DNA of 64,000 nt from assembly GCA_023391695.1 (NCBI GenBank), contig JAEWAK010000003.1:107757-171756 (forward strand), given 5' to 3'. This DNA comes from Bacillota bacterium (lineage in GTDB: Bacteria > Bacillota > Clostridia > Lachnospirales > Lachnospiraceae). Under the pieces are notes generated by a model. The model searched no databases. It saw nothing but the letters and a program-made list of their open reading frames with translations, and had not been told where the DNA came from. Each line of letters begins with the position of its first letter. The first letter of the stretch is position 1. The position numbers and the translations under genes were made by a program. Below, piece after piece: positions 35,632-44,551 of this stretch.

Positions 35632-36518
35632 GCTGCCGCCCTCCTGTTTTGAAACGGCAGCCGGCAGAAATTAATAAAACCGCGGAATAAAACCGGAAGC
35701 ACTTTCGTACTGAGTGCAATGGTAGCCATGGTAAATAATAAACCGACACCAAATAAAATCAGCCCTCCTCCTGCAAAGCAAATACCCAGCGCAGGAACCG
35801 TAACCAGTTTAATAAAGCCGACTATGATCACGGCAATACCGGTTAAAATAAACACTGCCGAAATAATAACAAATGCAAGCCAGATCGAAGCAACTACTGC
35901 AATCGCCGCAACGAATAATCCAAAAACAGTGGCAACCAGCGGTATTCCCACCGGTATGGCAAAAATGCACAGAAGCACAATCAATACGGTTTTAAGTCCG
36001 CTGTTCGTATTATTGGCCTGCTCATACCGGTTATTTTCCGAGCGGTAATCGTAATTTTTATTTTCCGAGCGGTAATCGTAATTTTTATTTTCCCGGCTTC
36101 CATCGGCGGAATTCTGTGAGTTTGTATATTGCCGGTTACCTGAATTTTGTGAATCCGAGTAATACTGTCCGGTATTCCAGCCATCTGATGTATCCGCGTT
36201 TTCTTCCTGATCCGTGTTTTTTTCCGTTGCCATACCGTCTATGATTTCATACTTCGGTTCGCGAAAAGTATGGTCTTCGTATCCTTTTTCCGTAAAATAC
36301 CCGCGGCTGTTTAACTCCTGCTCATTGGCATTTAAGTCTGCTTTAATGCTTGCCGCCGCCTTTTGTGGAGACCCTAATTCGGATATTATGTCCTGCTCCC
36401 GCTCCGGACCTGCATCTTCAAAATAATTACCGTAATATTGAAGTGCTTCGTTTCTCTCATCTGCCGGGATGTCTGATAATAATTCTTCTAATTCTTTTAT
36501 AAATTCAAATTTCGTCAT
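35628..36518 (-). CDS. HAAS/DUF1700 membrane protein
   Basis: 296 residues. The HAAS (DUF1700) domain covers about 1-60 (FIKELEELLSDIPADERNEA, LQYYGNYFEDAG). An acidic, Asn/Tyr-rich linker (95-170) contains a repeated RSENKNYDY unit, and about three membrane helices (175-275) follow. HAAS proteins usually pair with a PadR repressor and act as its partner or sensor. It starts right at the padR stop (TAAATG). Confidence 0.88.
   Translation of the reverse strand: MTKFEFIKELEELLSDIPADERNEALQYYGNYFEDAGPEREQDIISELGSPQKAAASIKADLNANEQELNSRGYFTEKGYEDHTFREPKYEIIDGMATEKNTDQEENADTSDGWNTGQYYSDSQNSGNRQYTNSQNSADGSRENKNYDYRSENKNYDYRSENNRYEQANNTNSGLKTVLIVLLCIFAIPVGIPLVATVFGLFVAAIAVVASIWLAFVIISAVFILTGIAVIIVGFIKLVTVPALGICFAGGGLILFGVGLLFTMATIALSTKVLPVLFRGFINFCRLPFQNRRAAA
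36034..36087. repeat. Two tandem 27-bp units inside the HAAS gene
   Basis: Two identical 27-base copies (36034-36060 and 36061-36087) encode the nine-residue unit RSENKNYDY in the linker. Being in frame, the repeat can expand or shrink without breaking the protein. Confidence 0.9.
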
Positions 36519-36839
36519 TTAAAAATTCACCCCCACGAACATATTATTAATTTTGCCGCAATAGCTCTTCCATTCCTCATAATACAGCCTTAACTGTATT
36601 TTCCCCTTATCGGTTATCTTATAATACCTCCTGTTACGCCCGTCAAATGCCAGATCATATACTTCCAGGCAGCCGTCCTTTTGCAGTCGCCTCAATACCG
36701 GATACAGAGTGGATTCGGAAATATCTATAACATGCCGGACATCCTGCGTAATTTTATATCCATAGGTTCCTTCTTTCTCTTTCGATACAACTGCCAGTAC
36801 GATAGCATCGAGTAATGCCGCACCCGTATTGAATACCAT
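36519..36839 (-). CDS. PadR-family transcriptional regulator
   Basis: 106 residues: a winged helix with ALLDAIVLAVVSKEKEGTYG, SESTLYPVLRRLQKDGCLEV and YYKITDKGKIQL. PadR proteins repress their own operon. AGGAAG lies before the ATG. It is the first gene of the HAAS-DUF4097-PspC operon, with an inverted repeat beside its promoter. Confidence 0.93.
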   Translation of the reverse strand: MVFNTGAALLDAIVLAVVSKEKEGTYGYKITQDVRHVIDISESTLYPVLRRLQKDGCLEVYDLAFDGRNRRYYKITDKGKIQLRLYYEEWKSYCGKINNMFVGVNF

Positions 36840-36951
36840 AGTACCTACTTCCTTTCAGATTCTACTTGTAATTCATCCTCTATTTTCATACAGCAGATAG
36901 CTTTCCAGCCATAATTGTATGCCAACCTTTATAATATTATTTTATATTATA

Positions 36952-37014
36952 TATTATACGACATATAATATTGTTTGATGAATATAATATACAATAAGAT
37001 AAAATCAGTGTCAA
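36952..37014 (-). promoter_or_regulatory. PadR operon promoter and candidate operator
   Basis: Minus-strand TTGACA (37014-37009), 17-base spacer and TATATT (36991-36986). Downstream is a perfect inverted repeat TATTATA-N5-TATAATA (36952-36970), a plausible PadR site close to the start point. Confidence 0.65.
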
Positions 37015-37064
37015 CCACTTTTTAAATAATTTTATTTTTTTCAATTCATCTCTTTTTATAAACG

Positions 37065-37250
37065 TTAAACCAGTTCCAAAGCATCTTTCGGATCCACCCA
37101 TATGTCCGGCTGAATACCTTTACCATCAATATTCTCATTGCTCATAAAATATCATCTCACTGCCGAAATACACCTGGATACCGGTATTGGGAAGATAACA
37201 AATGGTATTATTCAATACCAGGGAAGTTCCACAGGAATTCCTTCTGGCAA
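37065..37250 (-). pseudogene. C-terminal remnant of a peptidase S41 gene
   Basis: Minus-strand translation gives NSCGTSLVLNNTICYLPNTG, IQVYFGSEMIFYEQ and, after a one-base shift, SNENIDGKGIQPDIWVDPKD, ALELV and TAA (37067-37065). GKGIQPDIWV is the hallmark near the end of S41 C-terminal processing peptidases. Upstream sequence is lost to the sdaAA terminator region, so only about 60 codons remain. Homology was judged by eye. Confidence 0.65.
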
Positions 37251-37279
37251 ATATATGACAGATTCTCCGGATATAAAAA

Positions 37280-37322
37280 AGCTGTTATAAATCAGATATA
37301 TTCTCCTGATTTCATAACAGCT
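37280..37322 (-). terminator. Terminator of the serine dehydratase operon
   Basis: AGCTGTTAT pairs with ATAACAGCT and AATCAG with CTGATT. On the minus strand TTTTTT follows directly. It lies about 40 bases past the sdaAA stop. Confidence 0.85.
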
Positions 37323-37360
37323 TCCGCTCTTTCTTCTTATAACAACTCTTAGTACTTCCG

Positions 37361-38233
37361 TTATTTACACATCTGGCACCGGCGGCAGGCACTTGGGGCG
37401 GCGGCCAGGCCACCCAATGCGGTTTCCCGCAGTTCGTGAGGTATACTGCGTCCCACATTATACATAACTGCCACGGCTTCATCAAAAGGCACTATGTTTT
37501 TTATGCTGCTTAGTGCAATTTCAGAACTCACCAATGCATTGGATACCCCTATGGTATTTCTCTGCTGACAGGGTGCTTCCACCAGTCCGCCTATGGGGTC
37601 ACAGATAAGCCCTAAAAGATTGGCAATGGCACTGGTAGCAGCGTGCAGACATTGTCTGGGAGTGCCTCCCATTAATTCCGTAATGGCAGAAGCCGCCATG
37701 GCGGAAGCAGAACCCACCTCGGCCTGACATCCGCCTTCCGCCCCGGCTATGGTTGCGTTATAGGCTATCAGGTAACCGACTGCCCCTGCATTAAATAAAG
37801 CATTTATCATTGCTTCATCGGGTAAATCCATCTCTTCCTGGATTGCCAGAAAGGCTCCGGGGATTACTCCGGAAGACCCTGCCGTAGGGGCGGCTACAAT
37901 TAATCCCATGGAACTGTTCACTTCCAGTACTCCCATGGCATAAGCAATTGCTTTTGACATTAGAGTGCCGCATACGGAAAGGTTTCCTGCCAATCTCCGC
38001 CCGTTGATTTTAGCTGCTTCACCTCCGATTAAACCGCCCATGGATACGATATCGCCTTTCAAAGCGGCTTTTGCGGATTCCTTCATTATGGACCAGGCAT
38101 GTGCCATTCTGCTTATAACCTCATCACGGTCATTCTCAAGGTCCTCTGTTTCCCGCAGTATCATTGCTTCTGAAATGGGTATATTTTTTTCATCACATAT
38201 TTTTATCAGTTCCTGACCTAATTTAAAATTCAT
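37361..38233 (-). CDS. sdaAA: L-serine dehydratase, alpha subunit (iron-sulfur)
   Basis: Deaminates L-serine to pyruvate and ammonia using a [4Fe-4S] cluster. EGGCQAEVGSASAMA holds one cluster cysteine, and the C-terminal CRRCQMCK region holds others. GSSGVIPGAF and PTAGSSG are conserved. The frame opens at 38266, but the ATG at 38233 (MNFKLGQELIKIC) has GGGAG at 6 bases (290 residues). It partners the beta subunit upstream. Serine deamination feeds pyruvate next to glycine cleavage and pyruvate kinase genes. Confidence 0.95.
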   Translation of the reverse strand: MNFKLGQELIKICDEKNIPISEAMILRETEDLENDRDEVISRMAHAWSIMKESAKAALKGDIVSMGGLIGGEAAKINGRRLAGNLSVCGTLMSKAIAYAMGVLEVNSSMGLIVAAPTAGSSGVIPGAFLAIQEEMDLPDEAMINALFNAGAVGYLIAYNATIAGAEGGCQAEVGSASAMAASAITELMGGTPRQCLHAATSAIANLLGLICDPIGGLVEAPCQQRNTIGVSNALVSSEIALSSIKNIVPFDEAVAVMYNVGRSIPHELRETALGGLAAAPSACRRCQMCK

Positions 38234-38237
38234 AATA

Positions 38238-38351
38238 AACTCCCATCTGTGCGCTTCAGCGCACATCTAATCAGGATGTTGAAAAAACTGCTTTTGTTTT
38301 TTTCAACCTAACTCCCATCTGTGCGCTCCTGTACACATACAATTCAGGATG
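38238..38351 (-). repeat. Duplicated leader segment between sdaAB and sdaAA
   Basis: Two direct repeats of about 41 bp (38238-38278 and 38310-38351) share AACTCCCATCTGTGCGCT, an ACACAT-like middle and TCAGGATG. Copy 1 carries the sdaAA ribosome site and a TGTGCGCT-TC-AGCGCACA hairpin. Between the copies a GTTGAAAAAAC/GTTTTTTTCAAC stem (38278-38307) forms. This could modulate sdaAA translation or transcript ends. Confidence 0.7.
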
Positions 38352-38390
38352 AAACTTAATCACTTTTTTACAGGTATAATGGCATAAAAC

Positions 38391-39071
38391 CTATAGTTTC
38401 TCAATTAAAAATGCATGGAAAACGCTGTTTAACTCTTCAATTTTACCAATCACATCCTCATCAATGGGCTGATCGGTTTCAATAATGGAGTAAGCAATTG
38501 TTCCTTTATTCTCCCTGTATAATTTCATAAAAGCAATGTTAATGTCAAACTGGCTTAATATATTGGTAACGGCTGCCACCACACCAGGCAGGTCTTTATG
38601 CCTTATAACTAAGGTATAATAATCGCCGGTTAAATCAATATCAACACCGTTGATTTTTTTAATGACTGCCCTGCCGCCTCCGATGGATATTCCGGTAACC
38701 GATGTTTCCTCGTTATCTTCATCAGTTATGATAATATCCACCGTGTTGGGATGGATATCCTGCTTAACCTGATTTGTTTCAAACATATAATAAAGGCCGG
38801 ATTCCTTTGCATGGGCAAATGATTCCTTTATCCTGTAATCTTCCGTATCAAATCCGAGCATACCGGCAACTAACGCCCGGTCCGTACCATGTCCCTGATA
38901 TGTCTGTGCAAATGATCCGTATAAGATAAACCTGACCTGCTTTATGGGTTTCTTGACCATATTCCTGGCCAGTCTGGCAATTCTTAAGGCGCCGGCTGTA
39001 TGGGAGCTGGACGGACCGATCATATTCGGCCCGATAATGTCAAAAACACTCATTTCCTTTGATGCATACAT
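38391..39071 (-). CDS. sdaAB: L-serine dehydratase, beta subunit
   Basis: 226 residues. FDIIGPNMIGPSSSHTAGALRIAR is the serine-dehydratase beta signature, and an ACT domain occupies about 150-226 (VIRHKDLPGVVAAVTNILSQ). It forms the heterodimer with SdaAA. The start could be 39071 (weak AAGAAA) or the internal ATG at 39053 (MSVFDIIG), where AAAGGA is unusually close; family alignments favour a start near the latter. sdaAA follows after 157 bases. Confidence 0.93.
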   Translation of the reverse strand: MYASKEMSVFDIIGPNMIGPSSSHTAGALRIARLARNMVKKPIKQVRFILYGSFAQTYQGHGTDRALVAGMLGFDTEDYRIKESFAHAKESGLYYMFETNQVKQDIHPNTVDIIITDEDNEETSVTGISIGGGRAVIKKINGVDIDLTGDYYTLVIRHKDLPGVVAAVTNILSQFDINIAFMKLYRENKGTIAYSIIETDQPIDEDVIGKIEELNSVFHAFLIEKL

Positions 39072-39265
39072 AATTTCTTATGCCAAAACCTTATTTGCAC
39101 GGATTTTGACATACTCCTTTCTCATTTCATACTATTTTCTCCAAATCTGTTTTCAATTAACCAGTTTCTTGCAATATTTACTCTTTCCTTGTTAACCGGT
39201 TTACAAACAGCATTCCTGCATTCCCGTTATTACTTTTACCTCCTTTGGAACCGGAGGCTCCAACT

Positions 39266-40837
39266 TTATTTAAGGGAATTATTTAAATACTGTACAAACT
39301 TAAGAAAGGCTTCCTGACCCTTTTCGTTTCGTTTGTATACACCGGCCTGTTCTAAAACTTTAGAAAACACCAGACCGATTTCATGTTCAATTATGTTATC
39401 TATATCCTCTTCCGTTATGTCCCGGTATTTGGGAATAAATTCGTCAACCCAGGCCTTATGTTTGGCTGTCATTTCATTGGAATCCATATCTTTGCCCTGT
39501 ATCATATATTCTTTTAATACTTCCCTCTCTTCCTTTAACCTGGCCGGCAGGACAGCTAAGCCCATAACTTCAATAAGGCCGATATTTTCCTTCTTAATAT
39601 GGTGAAGTTCCGCATGGGGATGATATACACCAAAGGGATGTTCTTTCGTGGTTACGTTATTTCGCAGCACCAGATCCAGCTCATAGAAACCACCGGACTT
39701 GCGGGCGATTGGCGTTATGGTATTGTGGGGTTCATATTTCTTTCTATCTGCTTCGGAACTTTCAGAAACCTTTCGGGACGATAAAAGTATTCCGTCAGGA
39801 TCCGAATAAGCATAGATAAAAGCTTCTTCGTCCGTATAATTCCTCCAGCGGTTAAGTATAATATCTCCCAGTTCAATCAGGGGTTCCGGCGTTATGTCTT
39901 TCAGCCTGATAACCGACATGGGCCATTTTACAATACTGGCTCTGACTTTTTCAAAACCCTTTATGGTAAAGGATTTTTCTACCGGGGCTTTCGCCATGGC
40001 AAATTCATAATTTCCCCCCTGAAAATGGTCATGGGTTAATATGGATCCCCCTACAATGGGGAGGTCCGCATTGGAACCCACGAAGTAATGGGGGAACTGT
40101 TTAACAAAATCAAATAATTTTCGGAAAGCCGCCTTATCAATTTTCATGGGGGTATGTTCGTAATTAAATATGATACAGTGTTCATTATAATAAACATAAG
40201 GCGAGTACTGGAATCCCCAGTCCTGGCCGTTAATCCGAATGGGGATGACCCGGTGGTTCTGCCTGGCCGGATGATTTACCCTGCCGGCATACCCCTCATT
40301 TTCTCTGCACAAAAGGCATTTCGGATAACCGCTTTGCTTCATCAGCTTGGCAGCGGCAATCGCCTTAGGGTCCTTTTCCGGTTTCGATAAATTAATGGTA
40401 ATGTCAATATCACCGTAATCCGTTTTTGTTACCCATTTAATATCCCTTTCAATACGGTAACGCCTTATATAATCCGTATCCTGGCTTAATTTATAGTAAT
40501 AGTCCGTAGCTTTTTCAGGATTTTCCCCATAATAAGCCTGAAAGATACCGATTATTTCCGACGGTTTTGGAACCAGTATTCCCATTATCCTCGTATCAAA
40601 TAAATCCCGGTAGACAACACTGTTTTCCTTTAATATTCCATGTTCATAACCATAATTAAGCATTCCGTCCAGTATTTCCTCCAGGGGCATACCGGTAAAT
40701 GCTGTTTCTGCCTCTTCATATTCTTCCAGTTGAAATAACTCCAGTAACTGATTTGTAGTATATACTTTATCCTGTTCCGTAATCAGCCCTGTTGTTAACC
40801 CATATTGAACCAGTGCCTGTATATATTGATTGATCAT
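39266..40837 (-). CDS. galT: UDP-glucose-hexose-1-phosphate uridylyltransferase (Firmicute type)
   Basis: Exchanges galactose-1-phosphate with UDP-glucose in the Leloir pathway. At 523 residues it belongs to the longer Firmicute class (GalT family 2), with PKCLLCRENEGYAGR, GGSILTHDHFQGG (active-site His) and HPHAELHHIKKENIGLIEVMGLAVLP. GGAGG precedes the ATG. It is the last gene of the gal operon after galK and galE. A weak GC-rich hairpin at about 39239-39262 may end the transcript. Confidence 0.95.
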   Translation of the reverse strand: MINQYIQALVQYGLTTGLITEQDKVYTTNQLLELFQLEEYEEAETAFTGMPLEEILDGMLNYGYEHGILKENSVVYRDLFDTRIMGILVPKPSEIIGIFQAYYGENPEKATDYYYKLSQDTDYIRRYRIERDIKWVTKTDYGDIDITINLSKPEKDPKAIAAAKLMKQSGYPKCLLCRENEGYAGRVNHPARQNHRVIPIRINGQDWGFQYSPYVYYNEHCIIFNYEHTPMKIDKAAFRKLFDFVKQFPHYFVGSNADLPIVGGSILTHDHFQGGNYEFAMAKAPVEKSFTIKGFEKVRASIVKWPMSVIRLKDITPEPLIELGDIILNRWRNYTDEEAFIYAYSDPDGILLSSRKVSESSEADRKKYEPHNTITPIARKSGGFYELDLVLRNNVTTKEHPFGVYHPHAELHHIKKENIGLIEVMGLAVLPARLKEEREVLKEYMIQGKDMDSNEMTAKHKAWVDEFIPKYRDITEEDIDNIIEHEIGLVFSKVLEQAGVYKRNEKGQEAFLKFVQYLNNSLK

Positions 40838-40913
40838 ATTCTACCTCCGGTCTTATAACCATCGCCCTCCTCCGGTTATTAAGACACAAACTTCCGTAAC
40901 TTTAAGTGTCGAC

Positions 40914-41906
40914 TTAGCTGTTTTTGTACCCGTTTGGATGGGACTGATGCCATTTCCAGGCGGAAGCTATGATTTCTTCAATGTCTTCAAATTGGGGTTT
41001 CCAGTTTAAGACGGTTTTGGCTTTTTCGCTGGAGGCAATAAGCTGTGCAGGATCTCCTGCCCTTCTTGGGGACAGCACGGCCGGTATGGGGGAACTGGTT
41101 ACTTTTCTCGCTGCCTCGATCACTTCATTTACGGTAAAACCTACCCCGTTACCCAGGTTGAATATATTGCTTTCCTTTCCTTCCATCAGGTATTTCACCG
41201 CTAAAATATGGGCGGAAGCCAGGTCCGTTACATGGATATAATCCCGGATGCAGGTGCCGTCCTTGGTATCATAATCGTCGCCGTACACACTGATGGCATC
41301 CCGTTTTCCGTTTGGAACCTGGAGGATCAGAGGGATCAGATGAGATTCCGGATTGTGGGCTTCCCCGATATTACCGCTTTTGTGGGCACCGCAGGCATTA
41401 AAGTACCTTAAGGAAACATAACGCAGGCCGTGTGCCTTATCCACCCATTTAAACATTTTCTCCATAGATAATTTGGTTTCCCCGTAAGTATTGGTAGGTT
41501 CCGTCCGATCCGTCTCCACAATGGGCACCCGTTCCGGTTCTCCATAGGTTGCGGCCGTGGATGAAAATACAATTTTTTTGATATCATGTGCAACCATGGA
41601 TTCTAACAATACTTTGGTACCGCATAAGTTATTGTCATAATACTTAAGGGGATCGGTCATACTCTCTCCCACTAAAGAATTGGCTGCAAAATGAATTACC
41701 GCATCAATTTTCTCCTGATCAAATACGCTGTCTATAAAAGCCCTGTTCCGGATATCTCCCTGATAAAAACGGGCTTTGGGATGCACGGCTTCCTTATAGC
41801 CGGTCTCCAGATTATCTATGATCACCACATCCTGTCCCTGATCGACCAACTCATATACGGTATGGGAACCGATATATCCGGCTCCGCCTAATACTAATAC
41901 TGTCAT
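40914..41906 (-). CDS. galE: UDP-glucose 4-epimerase
   Basis: Interconverts UDP-galactose and UDP-glucose with bound NAD. The Rossmann motif GGAGYIGSHT (residues 7-16), the catalytic SSTAATYG and YGETK (Tyr-x3-Lys) and NLGNGVGFTVNEVI are present. 330 residues is normal. AGGAG precedes the ATG. It lies between galK and galT. Confidence 0.96.
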   Translation of the reverse strand: MTVLVLGGAGYIGSHTVYELVDQGQDVVIIDNLETGYKEAVHPKARFYQGDIRNRAFIDSVFDQEKIDAVIHFAANSLVGESMTDPLKYYDNNLCGTKVLLESMVAHDIKKIVFSSTAATYGEPERVPIVETDRTEPTNTYGETKLSMEKMFKWVDKAHGLRYVSLRYFNACGAHKSGNIGEAHNPESHLIPLILQVPNGKRDAISVYGDDYDTKDGTCIRDYIHVTDLASAHILAVKYLMEGKESNIFNLGNGVGFTVNEVIEAARKVTSSPIPAVLSPRRAGDPAQLIASSEKAKTVLNWKPQFEDIEEIIASAWKWHQSHPNGYKNS

Positions 41907-42018
41907 AACTATCTCCTGCCTTTCTTTTTAAACCTGTCTTATTAACCTTTTTTTCAAACCAGTCTTATTATCTGCCTGCGTACGGACCCTGCCGCACTTA
42001 TCGGTCAATTTGCCATTC

Positions 42019-43182
42019 CTACAATATGCCGGGGCCATTTCCTATATCGACTACATAAAAATCGGCTTTATATCCTATTTTTTCTTCATAGGTTCTTCCT
42101 ACCGCATCAATAAATGCTTCCACCGAATCGTTTTCCACTATGCTTACGGTACATCCGCCGAAGCCTGCCCCCGTCATTCTGGAACCGATAACCCCTTTCT
42201 GTTCCCAGGCTGCTTCTACTAAAGTATCCAGTTCCTTACCGGTAACCTCATAATCATCCCGCAGGGATACATGGGAGGCGTTCATCAATTTACCGAATTC
42301 CGCTATATTATTTTCTTTAAGGGCTTTTACGGCTTTTATGGTTCTCTGGTTCTCATACACGGCATGCCTTGCCCTTTTGATACGTAATGGAGCTCCGATT
42401 GCCTTTTTATGCGTCTCAAATTCCTCTTCACTTAAGTCCCCGAGGGTTTCTATATTAACAACTGCCTGCAATTCCTTCAGTGCTTCTTCACATTCACTTC
42501 TTCTTTCGTTATACTTAGAATCCCCAAGGCCTCTTTTTTTATTGCTGGAGGCTATGACGATTCTGGCATTCTCTAATTTAACCGGAGCGTACTCGCAGGC
42601 TAAATTACTGGTATCCAAAAAGATGGCATGGTCTTTTTTACCCATGGCAACCGCAAACTGGTCCATAATGCCGCAATTTACCCCAATAAATTTATTCTCC
42701 GCATACTGGCTGATCAGGGCCAGCTCGATCATGTAAAGCTTCAGGCCAAACAATTCTTTCAAAATATAACCGGTCAGTACTTCAAGGGAAGCGGAAGAAG
42801 ATAAACCGGAGGCATTGGGAATATTACCGTAGTAAAGCACATCCATGCCCCCCTCGATTACATAGCCTCGCTGCTTTAAAGCCCAGATCACGCCTTTGGG
42901 ATAATTGGCCCAGTCATCTTCCTTTTTCTTTGTTAAGCCTTCTATGGAAGAAGTAATTACACCCAGGTGCTCAAAATTCATGGAATAAAAACGTAAGGTT
43001 TTATCTTCTCTTTTTCTTACTGCCGCATAGGTTCCAATTGTCAGTGCACAGGGAAATACATGGCCGCCGTTATAGTCCGTATGTTCGCCAATGAGATTAA
43101 CGCGTCCTGGAGCAAAATAGACCTGAATGTCTCCGCCTGTCCCGAATATTTCATTAAATTTTTGTAATAACTGTTCTTTCAT
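42019..43182 (-). CDS. galK: Galactokinase
   Basis: Phosphorylates galactose at C1. The signature GRVNLIGEHTDYNGGHVFPCAL, the GHMP ATP loop NASGLSSSASLEVLTG and the C-terminal GSRMTGAGFGGCTVSI are all present. The frame opens at 43221 inside the upstream regulator gene, but the ATG at 43182 (MKEQLLQKFNEIFG) has AAGGAG at 7 bases, giving 387 residues. It follows the ArsR-like regulator by 28 bases. Confidence 0.96.
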   Translation of the reverse strand: MKEQLLQKFNEIFGTGGDIQVYFAPGRVNLIGEHTDYNGGHVFPCALTIGTYAAVRKREDKTLRFYSMNFEHLGVITSSIEGLTKKKEDDWANYPKGVIWALKQRGYVIEGGMDVLYYGNIPNASGLSSSASLEVLTGYILKELFGLKLYMIELALISQYAENKFIGVNCGIMDQFAVAMGKKDHAIFLDTSNLACEYAPVKLENARIVIASSNKKRGLGDSKYNERRSECEEALKELQAVVNIETLGDLSEEEFETHKKAIGAPLRIKRARHAVYENQRTIKAVKALKENNIAEFGKLMNASHVSLRDDYEVTGKELDTLVEAAWEQKGVIGSRMTGAGFGGCTVSIVENDSVEAFIDAVGRTYEEKIGYKADFYVVDIGNGPGIL

Positions 43183-43210
43183 ATAGTACTCCTTCTGCAA
43201 TTTTAATAGG

Positions 43211-44125
43211 TTAAAATACAAATTTCATCCTGATATTCTGTGCATAATCGCCGAAACAATCCCCAAAGAGGTTTACTCCGCCAATATGCTCTGCATCTTC
43301 CTTTATACCAATGCGGACTGATATATAGGCATTTTCAGAAAGATGATACGCATCGACAGTCAGGGAATTGATCTTTGTATCATCCAGGTAGGTCCCCTGT
43401 TCCGTCAGCTTCCACGTCTTTAATATGCCATACTGGGTATTCTTATCCGGCCACCACCCGGGATTTAGTTTTCCCCTTCTGCCGCCGAAATCACCGGGAC
43501 AATGAAAGGTTCCGGCTTCCATGCCATTGATCCATACCGTAATATCGGAGGGAAAGTCAAAATTATACTCATGGTCTTCCGAACACATTTCCATGGACAA
43601 TTCCATACGCTTTTCCTTACGGTTGGTCAGTACTTTATTGGGGAAACGGTATTCTAAGTAGCCTTTGCCAAACCATAGAAGCTTTGCCTTGGTCCGGTCC
43701 GGATTATAAAAACACCTGGGTTCGTCTTCTTCATCAATAGGTCCCTTTTCACTGACAATTCCACAGGTTGGCTCCACATAATAATCTACGAAATTGCCGA
43801 TGGGCATGTTAATGATTTCTGTTTCTTCTTCCATCCCGGTACTTATTTCCACACGAAAAGCATCCAATTGCCTGCTGCACACTTTCATGGAACCTCTGAC
43901 GGCAGGTTTCAAGATGGTTTTTATCAGCCCTGCTTCCTCCAATACCTTTACATGTGCTGCAGCCGAGGACTGGGGCAGTTCCAGGCGCTCTGCGATTTCA
44001 TTGATATTTAAATCCCTGCCGCACAAAAGCTTTAATATATCGATTCTTACCTCAGCCGAGAGTGCCCTTGCCAACAATGCAAGCTGTTCTTTATCATCTA
44101 AGTCCATCTGTATGGTTTTACTCAA
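43211..44125 (-). CDS. ArsR-type regulator fused to a large beta-rich domain
   Basis: Residues about 5-85 form an ArsR winged helix (LARALSAEVRIDILKLLCG, LNINEIAERLELPQSSAAAH, VKVLEEAGLI). The remaining 210 residues are beta-rich with many aromatics (WFGKGYLEYRF, ITVWINGMEAG, LNPGWWPDKNTQYG) and resemble a sugar-binding jelly roll more than a metal sensor. The best start is TTG at 44125, with AAAGGAG and 8-base spacing inside the frame that opens at 44152 (304 residues). As first gene of the gal operon it probably senses a sugar. Confidence 0.8.
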   Translation of the reverse strand: MSKTIQMDLDDKEQLALLARALSAEVRIDILKLLCGRDLNINEIAERLELPQSSAAAHVKVLEEAGLIKTILKPAVRGSMKVCSRQLDAFRVEISTGMEEETEIINMPIGNFVDYYVEPTCGIVSEKGPIDEEDEPRCFYNPDRTKAKLLWFGKGYLEYRFPNKVLTNRKEKRMELSMEMCSEDHEYNFDFPSDITVWINGMEAGTFHCPGDFGGRRGKLNPGWWPDKNTQYGILKTWKLTEQGTYLDDTKINSLTVDAYHLSENAYISVRIGIKEDAEHIGGVNLFGDCFGDYAQNIRMKFVF

Positions 44126-44348
44126 ATTTCCTGCTCCTTTGCATTGTATCATTCATTCATAACAAAAATCCTGTTATAAATCATTTTTTCTGTTTTGATT
44201 GTATCACGAAATTTATTAATTGAAAAGAACTTTCCGTTCAAAATAAAAAAATTAACAATTTGTTTAAATCTTATATTAAAAGCTAAAAATTTCTATCTCC
44301 GGGATTTATTAATAGTAAAATAATATGTATCTACTCTCCGTCAAAAAG

Positions 44349-44388
44349 CAGGACTGATCCGCCACATCCATAGAAGAAATCCGTCCTG
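44349..44388 (-). terminator. Terminator of the arabinofuranosidase transcript
   Basis: GCAGGAC pairs with GTCCTGC with a GGAT/ATC extension. On the minus strand TTTTT follows. It ends the GH51 and small Cys-protein transcript and shields the regulator gene. Confidence 0.75.
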
Positions 44389-44422
44389 CCTTTATTATTT
44401 ATTATAGCATCACTTTATAAAA

Positions 44423-44551
44423 TTATTTTACCGGATTTTCACAGCGGTTCTTACGGACCAGTATACCGTCAGGTTCATATTCAGATAAATTGCATCGAAT
44501 GTTCTGTCCTTTTGCAAGGAAGCCAAACGCCTCGCAGCGGCGGTTTTTCAT
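44423..44551 (-). CDS. 42-residue Cys-containing protein coupled to the arabinofuranosidase
   Basis: It starts with an ATG immediately after the GH51 stop (TAAATG) and reads MKNRRCEAFGFLAKGQNIRC, NLSEYEPDGILVRKNRCENP, VK. Three cysteines (6, 20, 37) suggest a small metal-binding or disulfide-free knuckle. There is no separate ribosome site, so it would be made by translational coupling. A terminator follows. The family is unknown. Confidence 0.5.
   Translation of the reverse strand: MKNRRCEAFGFLAKGQNIRCNLSEYEPDGILVRKNRCENPVK

Noticed and set aside
39053..39120. Short leader peptide (MSKSVQIRFWHKKL) overlapping the sdaAB start
   Set aside because: AAGGAGT touches the ATG directly, leaving no proper spacing; a normal leader with alternative sdaAB starts is simpler.
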